Made by a program: the position numbers and the translations under genes. The notes below the pieces were generated by a model that was not told the DNA's origin, made no database searches, and saw only the letters and a program-made list of their open reading frames with translations. Shown in pieces: positions 12,580 through 20,731 of a stretch of 64,000 nucleotides of DNA (position 1 is the first letter of the stretch; each line of letters opens with the position of its first letter). The DNA lies in contig NC_064034.1 in the NCBI RefSeq assembly GCF_932526225.1, forward strand, positions 18,350,927-18,414,926. The letters are read 5' to 3'. The DNA comes from Nematostella vectensis (lineage: Eukaryota > Cnidaria > Anthozoa > Actiniaria > Edwardsiidae).

Positions 12580-13229
12580 TTACTCGAACACCTCGCTCCC
12601 GAACTCTTCGCGAATTTCTCGCAGCCTCTTTTTCATCTTTTCGCGTGTCTCCAGGGACTTTCTCGGGGGCCCTTTCTTGCTTTTTTTCTCACGCGATGCG
12701 AGGCCGTGTCGAGCTCTGATAGTGACCTTGAGCGCGTAGTATCTCTCTTGTTACCGAAGTATTAGCTGAAACTCTTCGTCTGAGATATGCCCGTCTTGCA
12801 GAGCCTTAGAGACCAGCTCGCTGATCGAGTTTTTCTTACTCTCCGCTAAAACCATCGTGTCTTCGTGTTTAGCCACCTTGCTCGTAAGATCTCTAGAGAC
12901 TATCCCTGCGCCTACGCCCACGACACCGACCAGCCCAGTGATCCCTGCCAGCGGACCGCCGACCAGAACCCCCATCCCACTCAAAGAGACCCCTACCCCG
13001 GGGCTGGAAAGCGCCCCTGCAGCGATGCCGGATGCCACAGACACAGCATGGGTAACGGCAAAGGCGCGCTTATACTTTTTCCGCACCAGTCGATGATGCG
13101 TATCTCGTTGTCTAGAACCGTCTGAGTGTCACATATTTTCTGGAGTCGGAAGCTTTGCACGTCGCCGCCGCTGTGTATACTGGGAAGCGAGGGGTATATG
13201 GCACCACCGCTAACGTCGCTATTTGCCAT
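12580..13229 (-). pseudogene. Small glycine-rich membrane protein of the element, two frameshifts
   Basis: Starts ATG at 13229 (MANSDVSGGAIYPSLPSI), shifts frame near 13090, continues from about 13086 to 12760, shifts again near 12762, and ends at a stop at 12580-12582. The middle has two long Gly/Ala/Val hydrophobic stretches (SGIAAGALSSPG and GITGLVGVVGVGAGI) typical of membrane insertion, then SKALQDGHISDEEF, then a basic tail. I recall similar hypothetical proteins in cnidarian genomes but could not check. The role is unknown; a virion membrane-active protein is a guess. It lies 16 bp downstream of the next minus gene, suggesting co-expression. Confidence 0.6.
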
Positions 13230-13245
13230 GTTTGTTATGTCGGAA

Positions 13246-13797
13246 CTAGGTCAGCTCTAATACGAGGAGAACAGGCTTGCCCTTAAAGTCCACCCGTCTA
13301 CCGTAGTTATCCCTGATCCATATTTGGATCAAACTCAGAGGAAGTTGCTGCGACAAAAACGGGGATGTCGGGTCCATAGACGACTTTCTCGTGCGGTCTC
13401 CCGCGGGTTTCTAGGCAAGCGAGAACGTTTGAAGGCTTGCCTAAGGAGAGGCATTGCGTGCGATCTACGATATCGCATTCAGGAACGCAACGCCATTGGA
13501 CATAAGCGCGATCTTCGCGGTGAGGGGGTCCAGCTTCGCGGTCAGAATCTTGCTTTCAGCGCGGTTGATCGTTTCCACGAAGGACTCGGCCGTGTGGTGC
13601 CCGGCTGGCAGAGTAGCGATGGTCGGGAGGGCGGATATAGTCGTTATCTGATGCTCCCGCTCGATATTATACCAGCTGTTAAACAGCGAGCACTGCCGGA
13701 GCGCCACAAAGCGTGGACGCCTTATCGGCCGCTCGAAGTAGAGCGTCTGTTCGCCTTTGGTTAGCACAGTATGTAGGACCACCATTGTATTGAACAC
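13246..13797 (-). pseudogene. Putative minor virion protein of the element, frameshifted
   Basis: ATG at 13797. The first 110 residues are open to 13465 and include RPIRRPRFVALRQCSLFNSW and TLPAGHHTAESF. Frame changes then occur near 13465 and near 13350, and the distal piece (RDNYGRRVDFKGKPVLLVLE) ends at a stop at 13246-13248. The alternation of short hydrophobic and polar segments suggests a beta-rich protein. The function is not established; the place among virion-type genes suggests a structural role. It is divergent from the plus-strand gene starting 31 bp away. Confidence 0.55.
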
Positions 13798-13827
13798 AGC
13801 CCGCCTTCGTGTTTAATAGGACTGAGC

Positions 13828-15207
13828 ATGGATTGGGAAGGCTGGCGGATGCTGAACGAGGAGGCGAAAGGGGCGGAAGAGACGAAAATGGCGGCAACTG
13901 CGGCGGGAGCCTCTATAGCCGAACATATCAAACACGCTTTAGCCGAACAAGTCAAACACGCAAAACCCGGTTTCCCTAGGTCTCTGACCCTCGGGCAAAA
14001 GCTGCTCTATGCCGTGCCCGCGACCCCCGTGGAGAGCACGGCCTCAGACATCACCCCACTACTCACGCAGCTAGAGATACACGTGGCTGAGGACAAATCG
14101 TTCACGACTAGGGTCCGAGACATATTCAAAGAGACAATGATCACGCACAAGTCCGCCAAGGAGTCTTGCCGGTGGCTATCAACTCAATAGCTATCAGACA
14201 GCAACTCAACTTTGCGGTCTGGTGCGCAACCACCGGATGCGGGGTGTCCCTAACCGACCCCGCTTTCGCCACGCTCCCCTCCGTCATCAGGCGATTCCTA
14301 AGGTTTCACGTCTATCTTACCACGCGGAGGATGCTCTACGAGCTCGGCGCCCCCCTGCCTGGCGACAGCCCGTTCACGTAAAAAGATAACCCCTACAAGA
14401 AAGCCGCTTTCGAGCGTCTATGTATAGAGTTCGGTTTGCCGCGTAAGCCGGACTTCCGATGGAAAGGCGGGCGGAACCACGGGCTAGGCGATGTGTTTGT
14501 GTTCTACCCGGGGGAGGGGTATCGCAACGTGCACGTGATCCGTGGCTACGACACGGCGGCGAACGAGTACCCGAGCCACCTAAATCTGTTTAGCGACGTA
14601 GGTGGGACGTACAATAGGGGGAAGCAGGTGGGTTTCATACGCAACGACGACCACGGGGGCGTACAATATAGCTGGTTTGCGCCTCCCAAAGGTGAGGGGC
14701 TGACAAAAGCAGGGCTAGGAAGGCTCGATCGCTCGGTCAAGGCGTTCGTCTACACAGTGCTTGGCGCGCAGGTGAACGCCCGTTCCTCTATCGCGGGGGG
14801 CGGGGGGCCGGCCATGGAGGCGCAGGCGGAGTTCACGAAGCTGCTTGGAGACGCGATCATAGAAATCGACATCGCTCAAAGCGTGCAAATGTACCAGTTA
14901 GCCGTGCAGGAGGCCAAGGTGGGGCTGAGTCTTGCTCGGCGCAAACGCAATCAACACCGAGACAAAGCCAGTAGGTGCTCATAACATGGCCGGTGGGCAT
15001 CCTAGGGTGCAACACGTGACTAATCCGAGGATTGACCGCGGGGTGCGAAGCAAGGCCGTAGTGCACGCAGAGGGCGCGGCGCCTGCCCCCTCTTCGCGTA
15101 TGCGCAGCATGGCATCGCCCGGACAGGGCAAACAAAGCGACCACACCGCCCTCAAGGCGGGGTTGTCGGCACTCGCGGTGGCCGCGGCGTATTACTTATT
15201 CCGATGA
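13828..15207 (+). pseudogene. Large putative virion gene of the element, broken
   Basis: Starts ATG at 13828 (MDWEGWRMLNEEAKGAEETK). Coding signal continues through three frames: 13828-14175, then about 14172-14378 (FAVWCATTGCGVSLTD, FHVYLTTRRMLYELG), a stop TAA at 14379-14381, then in frame to about 14930 (GGRNHGLGDVFVFYPGEG, RNDDHGGVQYSWFAPPKGEG), and a last shift into 14932-15207. The C-terminus ends with one hydrophobic segment (LSALAVAAAYYLF). I recall similar hypothetical proteins encoded by repeated cnidarian loci but cannot name the fold. A deletion near 14930 is suspected because the switch of frame is abrupt. Its end overlaps the convergent gene by 16 bp. Confidence 0.6.
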
Positions 15208-15998
15208 TTGCTTTGCATTCGACGAACCAAGAACGAGGCTACGGCTAGAATGAGCAGCCACGCATTTTCGCCAAGGAATTTCACCGCTTCTCCTGCAGCC
15301 TTAAACACGAAGTTCGCGATGCTGCCTACTAGCCCAGGGAGAAGCTCGCCTAGCTTTTTCCCGATAGCCATAAGCCCGTTACCGACCCCTCTGGCCACGG
15401 AGGAGAGCGACGTCACAATGGCCGCGATCGTCGTCGCTACGGCAAACCCGATAGCGGTGACGGTAAAGCCGTATTTTTTAAAGATGGCTTTGATGCGCTC
15501 TCTGAGCGGCTTTTGGTTCTCGAGCTCTCGGTTTTCGCGTTCTAGTTCGTCGATCTCGGATAGCCTTTTCTCGTTGCGCTCACGGACCTCTTGGCGGCGA
15601 CTCTCTGACGTGTTAGGGTCGCCGATGGTCGCCCTGTCTGTGTTTACCACCCCTTGCAGCTCTTGGACTCGTTCTGTGTTCTCCTGGATGACCGCGTCTA
15701 TCTCTGCCACAGACCCCATCGCCAGCTTGAAGCCTTTCAGCTTCGCAACGTCCTGTCGAACGCCCCCGTTCTCATTGAACAGCTGTCTTGGTTTAGTCCA
15801 GCCTCCTTTGTTGAGGTTGCGAACCTTTAATAGCGTCTTTCCCCTCTGGTCTGACTGGAACCGTATCAGATTCTCGTTAAGGTCTGGGTATTTCTCTCTG
15901 AGGGACTGGAGACCGAGTCTCGTCGCTGCACCCTCTGTGGTTAACGAGGTTTCAGCGGTCGTTTGCGTCCGGCCCCCCCGCGATGACGTGCTCGTCAT
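15192..15998 (-). CDS. Coiled-coil membrane protein of the element
   Basis: Open for 268 residues. Residues 1-30 are Ser/Thr-rich. Residues about 98-165 are charged and heptad-like, rich in Glu and Arg, and likely a coiled coil. The C-terminal third has several hydrophobic or amphipathic segments: YGFTVTAIGFAVATTIAAI, LPGLVGSIANFVFKAAGEA and a final helix NAWLLILAVASFLV before a basic tail. The same frame stays open upstream to about 16085 with acidic residues, so the true start may lie further out and may have been lost at a deletion. A membrane-lytic or virion-membrane role is inferred from shape only. Confidence 0.6.
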   Translation of the reverse strand: MTSTSSRGGRTQTTAETSLTTEGAATRLGLQSLREKYPDLNENLIRFQSDQRGKTLLKVRNLNKGGWTKPRQLFNENGGVRQDVAKLKGFKLAMGSVAEIDAVIQENTERVQELQGVVNTDRATIGDPNTSESRRQEVRERNEKRLSEIDELERENRELENQKPLRERIKAIFKKYGFTVTAIGFAVATTIAAIVTSLSSVARGVGNGLMAIGKKLGELLPGLVGSIANFVFKAAGEAVKFLGENAWLLILAVASFLVRRMQSNHRNK

Positions 15999-16084
15999 TG
16001 GGATCGACTCCCCATCGTCGGGGTCAAACGGGATAAGGGGCGTCGTCTCGTCGTCCCCCGCCCCGGCAATCAGCCCCGAGTCGT

Positions 16085-16293
16085 TCTATGGCGATAACAA
16101 GTTTGCTCTGTGGATCGACCTTCGAACGACGGACGACAATGCTATCCATGGGGGCGGTCTCCGATTGGTCAACACCCGCGACGGTGTGCATCTCGAGATA
16201 AAACGCACGGGTACCGTAAACTGTCACGTGTTTGTGGTGGCCGACGCCCAAATGAACCTTATGAACGGACAGCTAGAGTCCATACAATACTGA
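16085..16293 (+). pseudogene. C-terminal remnant of a putative capsid-like gene
   Basis: The last about 70 codons before the stop at 16291-16293 read as a compact beta-rich tail with NKFALWIDLRTTDDNAIHG and CHVFVVADAQMNLMNGQLES. This resembles, from memory, the end of roughly 500-residue capsid-like proteins of cnidarian Polinton-like loci. Upstream of 16085 the plus frame is only the shadow of the minus-strand coiled-coil gene, so the body of the gene appears deleted, with the break at about 16085. The position directly upstream of the packaging ATPase fits a major virion gene. Capsid identity is inference. Confidence 0.5.
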
Positions 16294-18013
16294 GCACAGT
16301 AGTACAGTACGGACCCGAAAAACATCCCATTTAACGCTCTCATCGTGGGCCCGACGTCATGCGGGAAGACCCGATTCATAGTGGACCGGCTGCGCGGCCC
16401 TTTCCGGGGCAAGTTTGACTACATCGTACTCGTGTGCCCTACCTTTGTCTACAACAAAACATACGAAGGCTTCGGCGAGGGCGACGATCGTCTGTTTGGC
16501 GTCACACCTGAGGCGGGTCAGATCGACGTACTGCTGAGGTTTGTCTCCGCTGTCTTCTAAGGCACTAATGGCTATGTGTACAATGTTGACACTCAAACGC
16601 ACCTCAACGCACTCAAACGCACCGCAGCGCATTTCCGACTAAAATCCCCGAAAAGCTAGACATCCATTCAAAAATAGCCACTCAAACTCAATTATTTATA
16701 TGAACATTAACCTAAACCTTAATTATAGTTTATATTTTAGTAATAAAAACGGAAACAGCGATCGAAAAAGTCGAGAATTCAAGGCTAAAAGTGTTAATTA
16801 GCGTTACATCTTGTCTAATCGGCTATACACAAATCATTGTAAAAATGCTTAGAGACACGCTGTTGATGTAAAAATTGCACTTTCTTAATGTACTTACATT
16901 TGAGATTACCCTCAGGTTAGATTTTTTCTTGTAAAATAGCTTAGTGGATAATTTTGCAGTAACTACTTTTCACATAAAAACGTCATCTGAATTGTCGATG
17001 AAGAGAAAACATGTATTATGACGGCCTTTGTTAGACAATATCATAATTTTTAAGTGTTAGATGTTGTGTACATTAGTTGCAGTTTCAATAAATTGCGATT
17101 GTTAGAAACCTTGAACGCTTCCCTTGGAGTAGTTCTGGATTCAGTATTTCACTAACTTTTGTTATGCTGCTTCTATGTGACTAACTAGTCTGCTTATTAA
17201 ACACGCTATGTAGCGTGCGTTAAGATTGATCTGATAACGCAAAAGGTGTCGTGTCAAGAACACGCTATTAGCCGTGCCGCCGCACCCTGTAAATCGAATG
17301 TATAACACGCCTAGTCGTTAGCACGCTAGCTTGTCACTAGATGGCTTGTGTACTCGCCGAGTTTTGGTAAGTTTATTAACGTGATCCCACACGCAAGAAC
17401 ACAGCGTCGCTCTAGCTATGGACACGGATAGTTCAGTCACCGGAGCGGAAAGAATTCGTCTTTGGCGAGAAAATAAGCGACAGACAAGGATCAAATATCA
17501 GAAGGACTATTACAGCAAGAATCGCGAGAAAATTAATAGAAAAAATTCGGGAAAAGGCCAAGCTCAAGAGAGAAGAAACGAGCTAATCTTCCTGACGAAG
17601 TCGCAAATCGACGACTAAAATGACGGCAGAGTAAAGCTCGTCAAAAAGGAACATCTACATGGATATACGTTGCTAGCTTAGAGATTTCTATCTCTAGTAC
17701 TTCGAGTTCTTGTTGCGTATCCTCATTCGTTAATAGCCTAATACGCTAATCATACTCGACGACTGTGCGGCCTCAAAAGACGTAAAGAGGCGCTCTGACC
17801 AGCTCGTCAACTTGGCGTTCAGCGCGCGCCACGTGGGTATTAGCGTGTGGGTGATCACTCAGCAGCTCACCAGCATCACAAAGCCGTTCCGTGAGAACAT
17901 CGCTCTCAGAAGAGAAGATGAAAGAGTACATGAAGGCCCTCAAGACGAAAAAGTTCTCGAAGTTAGAGTTTTGTTTGCGTCACCCTTATACCATCTCCCT
18001 AGTTGAACGGTAA
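16294..18013 (+). pseudogene. Packaging-type ATPase of the element, split by a transposon
   Basis: The first part has IVGPTSCGKTRFIVDRL (Walker A, about 16345-16400) followed by DYIVLVCPTF. The second part resumes at 17743 with IILDDCA (Walker B), then HVGISVWVITQQLTSI (sensor-type strand ending in QQ), and after a frameshift near 17910 runs to a stop at 18011-18013. The order and motifs fit the FtsK/HerA-type ATPases that package DNA in Polintons and related viruses. The two parts are separated by a nested 1169-bp element, and joining across its TAAT duplication restores the expected motif spacing. A TAA at 16558-16560 and the lack of an upstream ATG show further damage. Confidence 0.85.
16570..17738. 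mobile_element. Nested 1.17-kb DNA transposon inside the ATPase gene
   Basis: AT-rich block flanked by TAAT at 16566-16569 and 17739-17742 and ending in GGCTAT and ATAGCC, a 6-bp inverted repeat. Removing it with one TAAT brings the ATPase Walker A half and Walker B half together. It holds one short basic frame at 17418-17618 (AERIRLWRENKRQTRIKYQK) that shifts frame near 17555 and stays partly open to about 17660. That peptide resembles the basic N-terminal domain of some invertebrate transposases, suggesting an internally deleted, non-autonomous copy. The superfamily is not assigned. Confidence 0.8.
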
Positions 18014-18072
18014 GCGAAGTAAACCACCTCCCACGAAAACGCATTGATCACACTTGACAACACACGTGTACC

Positions 18073-18636
18073 ATGATGAGCGACGAATACTTCGAGAGTC
18101 TTCTTGAGGGGGGGGGGCGCAGATATCGAGTCGTTGGACTGCTCGACGCAGCCAGCTACCGGAGATAAGCAAACTGAGATAGCAGACGCGAGGGAGAAAC
18201 TCGCGATTCTCGTAGCCTCGGGAAAGTCGAGAGAGATGGTAGGCAAGGCCCTGACTCACGACGACGTCAAACGCATGGGCGCCGAGGAGGTGAAGAAGTG
18301 CGAGAAGCGATACGAGACCGCTCTAGCCAGCCGGACTACAGACGCCCTGGCAGACAGCTTCCTGAAGCTTACGACCAAGCTAGTAGGCATGACGCTGCCG
18401 ATAGACAGTGTGGTCGATCTTCACAACGACCTCGTGTCCGACTACATCATCAACAACGAGCTCCGCACATTGTGGGAAGCCTGTCTCTACGCTGCGGTCG
18501 TTTGATGGCTTTAGCCGTCGGGGCGTTACACGTAGCACGTCATGTGAACACCAACGGCGCTGACACGCGGTGTCAACACGAGGTAGCAGTCGCGGACTCA
18601 GCAGATGGCGAGTCTGCCATGACGACTTTAGAGTAG
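18073..18636 (+). pseudogene. Helical hypothetical gene of the element, frameshifted
   Basis: ATG at 18073 (MMSDEYFESLLEGG) enters a ten-base G-run at about 18109-18118 where the frame slips. The main frame then runs to 18505 with ADAREKLAILVASGKSREM, KKCEKRYETALASRTTD and VDLHNDLVSDYIINNELRT, predicted helical. A second shift near 18490 joins a tail beginning LMALAVGALHVARHV and ending at 18636. Function unknown. It follows the ATPase by 60 bp in the same direction, so it probably belonged to the same late-type transcription block. Confidence 0.5.
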
Positions 18637-18689
18637 ACGCTCATTTGAAAGCTTGCCACAGCTTCAGCAACCAAATAGTTGCATCAAAA

Positions 18690-19042
18690 ATGGAAGAACC
18701 TCAAGGAAGTACTAGTGCTCAGCATCTTGCGGAACCTGACAAACAAGCTGCGGAACAAACTGCTCATGAACCTGCACGTACGCCTTCGGCGTTGGTGGAG
18801 AGAATCACGAGCCCCGAGCCACCCGCGACCCGACCTAAACACCCTGGACGAGTCGAAGCTGGAAGGCGCTTGGCAGAGTGAAACCGACTTAAAAGAGCGA
18901 AGAAGAAAGCTGTGCAACACGTTGAGACTTCACCAAAGACCCCTCCGCGAACACCATGAACTTCGCAAAAATGACTGCCGCTGTTGCGGGTGCTGTCGCT
19001 TTGAAGGGTTACCTTGAGGACAAGAAGATCCTGCCCATGTAG
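18690..19042 (+). pseudogene. Small Pro/Ala-rich protein with C-terminal hydrophobic segment, frameshifted
   Basis: ATG at 18690 (MEEPQGSTSAQHLAEPDK). The first frame includes HPGRVEAGRRLAE and stops at 18881; the shifted frame continues with a basic stretch and then MTAAVAGAVALKGYLEDKK to a stop at 19040-19042. The short Ala/Val-rich segment could insert in a membrane. I recall similar small proteins in cnidarian repeat-encoded loci but cannot name one. Function unknown. Confidence 0.45.
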
Positions 19043-19100
19043 TCTTGTGTAGGCCGCGTATTAGACTCGTGTTCACGTACACAGCATCACACACTACGCG

Positions 19101-19523
19101 ATGGCCTCCATCGCAATTTTGGTTGGTGGCGTCCTAAACGCGACTGCATTCGTTGGTGGCAACTACCTCGCAAAGTTCCTGACGAACGATGAGAGCCCTG
19201 CCTTAGCTGAGAAGGAGAGGCACGACAAAGCCCTCGATAAATACCAACGATACAAAGGACGCTACCAACAACGGCGACAAAAAATCCTCGATTGGCAAGC
19301 GCAAATTCGCGAGAGAGGGGCCCTCGCAAAGCAAAACTTCACCGACACTGACTACGAGCTCAAACTCTACAACCAGACCCGACCGAAACAATCCCTGGAG
19401 TCGATGCGGGCTCCTGAGCTGTCCGACTACTACATCCCCAGCAAAACGCAGAAAAACGTCGAGTTGGCGTACATTTGCGCCGGCGCTCTCGCCATCGGCT
19501 ACATAGCTTGCCGCTTGCTGTGA
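19101..19523 (+). CDS. Two-helix membrane protein of the element, intact
   Basis: Open 140-residue frame with an ATG start (MASIAILVGGVLNATAFVGG). An N-terminal hydrophobic segment is followed by a long charged helix rich in Lys, Arg and Gln (about residues 35-85), then the block PELSDYYIPSKTQK, and a C-terminal hydrophobic segment (AYICAGALAIGYIACRL). One of the few undamaged genes in the element. I recall the LSD-Y-PS block in repeated cnidarian hypothetical proteins. Role unknown; a virion or host-membrane protein is possible. Confidence 0.65.
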   Translation: MASIAILVGGVLNATAFVGGNYLAKFLTNDESPALAEKERHDKALDKYQRYKGRYQQRRQKILDWQAQIRERGALAKQNFTDTDYELKLYNQTRPKQSLESMRAPELSDYYIPSKTQKNVELAYICAGALAIGYIACRLL

Positions 19524-19794
19524 TTTAGATCTAGGCGGCCTTTTTCCATACTGCACGTATACGTATACGTATAAGATGATTGCAGACCGGTTGTGGAGTG
19601 CTATGCACGAGGTAGCAGCCGCTGCTAAGCGAGATGGGTGTATTATTTAGCTTTGGTGACACTGCTAACCGAAGCCTATAGTTGTGGCGCGCAGACAGGG
19701 AGTGCGTTAAGAGATTCGCCAATGTCGTTCTCCGAGGGCCTACCGACCTCAGAAAGACCGCCTCGGCACTACCCGAGCAGACAGCAACCGCCTG
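19524..19794. other. Gap between membrane gene and integrase
   Basis: No gene is seen. It contains a short self-complementary TACGTATACGTATACGTA run at about 19557-19574. It may hold the integrase promoter. Confidence 0.4.
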
Positions 19795-20448
19795 TTGGAG
19801 ACTGATACACCTGTTGCAGTACATTGCCGACACGTAATGGCGGCGAAGCGCATGTCCGACGAAGAACTCGATGCATTCCTTCGTCCTATGTACTACGCCA
19901 GAGGTGGCTTCCAGGGAGTGACCGCTCTGCATGCCAAACTTCCCAAGGGCTCAGCCTCCATAGATCGAGTGCGCAAGTGGGTAAGCTCGCAGCCCGTCGT
20001 GGGCTACACACAGACACCCATTCCTCCGACTACATACGCCCATTTCTCGGAGCAGACACCGAACCGTATCCACCAGTCGGACCTTCTATTCTTGCCAACC
20101 GACCGCGGGTACAAGTATGCCCTGACTGTCTTTGACGTTGCCGCCCGCCCACTGAGGACTAAGAACGCGGCCGCTGTCTCCCGCGAACTCGCTGACATCT
20201 ATGCAGAGGGACCTCTCACATGGACTAAAGTCCTCATGGTTGATGACGGCACGGAATTCAAGGGTGCTACCACAAAGCTCCTAACAGACCACGGGGTGGA
20301 GGCCCGACGGGCTGAGCCAGGGCACCACAGGAGCCAAGCTTTCGCCGAGTCTTTCCATCGCTGGCTGCCACAGCGCCTATTTCGTGCGCAGTACTCGAAG
20401 GAGCTTGCTTCCGGCGAAACTAACCGCGAGTGGGTTACTCGCGGTTAG
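19795..20448 (+). CDS. Retroviral-type (DDE) integrase of the element, C-terminus truncated
   Basis: 217 residues; the start may be ATG 19795, 19837 or 19852. The core carries the rve-fold triad: Asp in RIHQSDLLFLP, Asp in KVLMVDDGTEFKG, and Glu in RSQAFAESFHRWLPQ, with 34 residues between the second Asp and the Glu, close to the DD(35)E spacing. This enzyme class cuts and joins element ends to target DNA and is the hallmark of Polintons, Gingers and LTR elements. The frame ends at TAG (20446-20448) inside a perfect hairpin, without the usual C-terminal DNA-binding or chromodomain. It is shorter than typical Polinton integrases and is probably inactive. Confidence 0.88.
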   Translation: METDTPVAVHCRHVMAAKRMSDEELDAFLRPMYYARGGFQGVTALHAKLPKGSASIDRVRKWVSSQPVVGYTQTPIPPTTYAHFSEQTPNRIHQSDLLFLPTDRGYKYALTVFDVAARPLRTKNAAAVSRELADIYAEGPLTWTKVLMVDDGTEFKGATTKLLTDHGVEARRAEPGHHRSQAFAESFHRWLPQRLFRAQYSKELASGETNREWVTRG

Positions 20449-20483
20449 TTTCGTAATGCAACACTACTACAGTGTTGCATTAC
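20415..20483. repeat. Two adjacent perfect hairpins at the integrase 3' end
   Basis: Arms 20415-20431 and 20437-20453 are perfect 17-bp inverted repeats with a 5-base loop. Arms 20453-20465 and 20471-20483 are perfect 13-bp inverted repeats with a 5-base loop. They lie between the convergent integrase and HNH/helicase genes. Possible roles are a bidirectional terminator or replication structure, or a rearrangement scar, since the first hairpin creates the integrase stop. Confidence 0.85.
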
Positions 20484-20534
20484 ACGGCGTACTCTAAGCA
20501 CGGCTTCACGCGTTCGCAGTTGCCTGTTGCGTGA

Positions 20535-20711
20535 TTAGCGCTTGTGCCTTTTATTGCAGCTAAGGCACGTGAGTCTGACATTCCACTTGTAGTGACCATG
20601 ACTGTCGTCCAGCCGATCGATACTGAAGCATTGGGGATGGCTATTGGTGTATCCCTGAAACCGAAGCTGAGTGCCACAGACCGTCCACTTCTTTTCCGCG
20701 TCAGCAATCAT
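20535..20711 (-). CDS. HNH-endonuclease-like small protein of the element
   Basis: A 58-residue frame from ATG 20711 to a stop at 20535-20537. The frame stays open upstream into the helicase end, so the start could be earlier. It shows a Cys near the N-terminus (KKWTVCG), then HPQCFSIDRLDDSHGHY, then NVRLTCLSCNKRHKR. The arrangement DR-D...H...N.R..C..CN..HK resembles the His-Cys/HNH zinc-bound nuclease core. It sits 20 bp downstream of the helicase on the same strand and may be a detached C-terminal domain or a separate gene. No second Cys pair is seen upstream, so it may be truncated. Confidence 0.6.
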   Translation of the reverse strand: MIADAEKKWTVCGTQLRFQGYTNSHPQCFSIDRLDDSHGHYKWNVRLTCLSCNKRHKR

Positions 20712-20731
20712 GCCGAGTACGTGGTCTACCG

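Noticed and set aside
15208-16293. 361-codon plus-strand frame
   Set aside because: Most of it is antisense to the coiled-coil membrane gene and has shadow-like Ser/Arg composition; only the last 70 codons look real.
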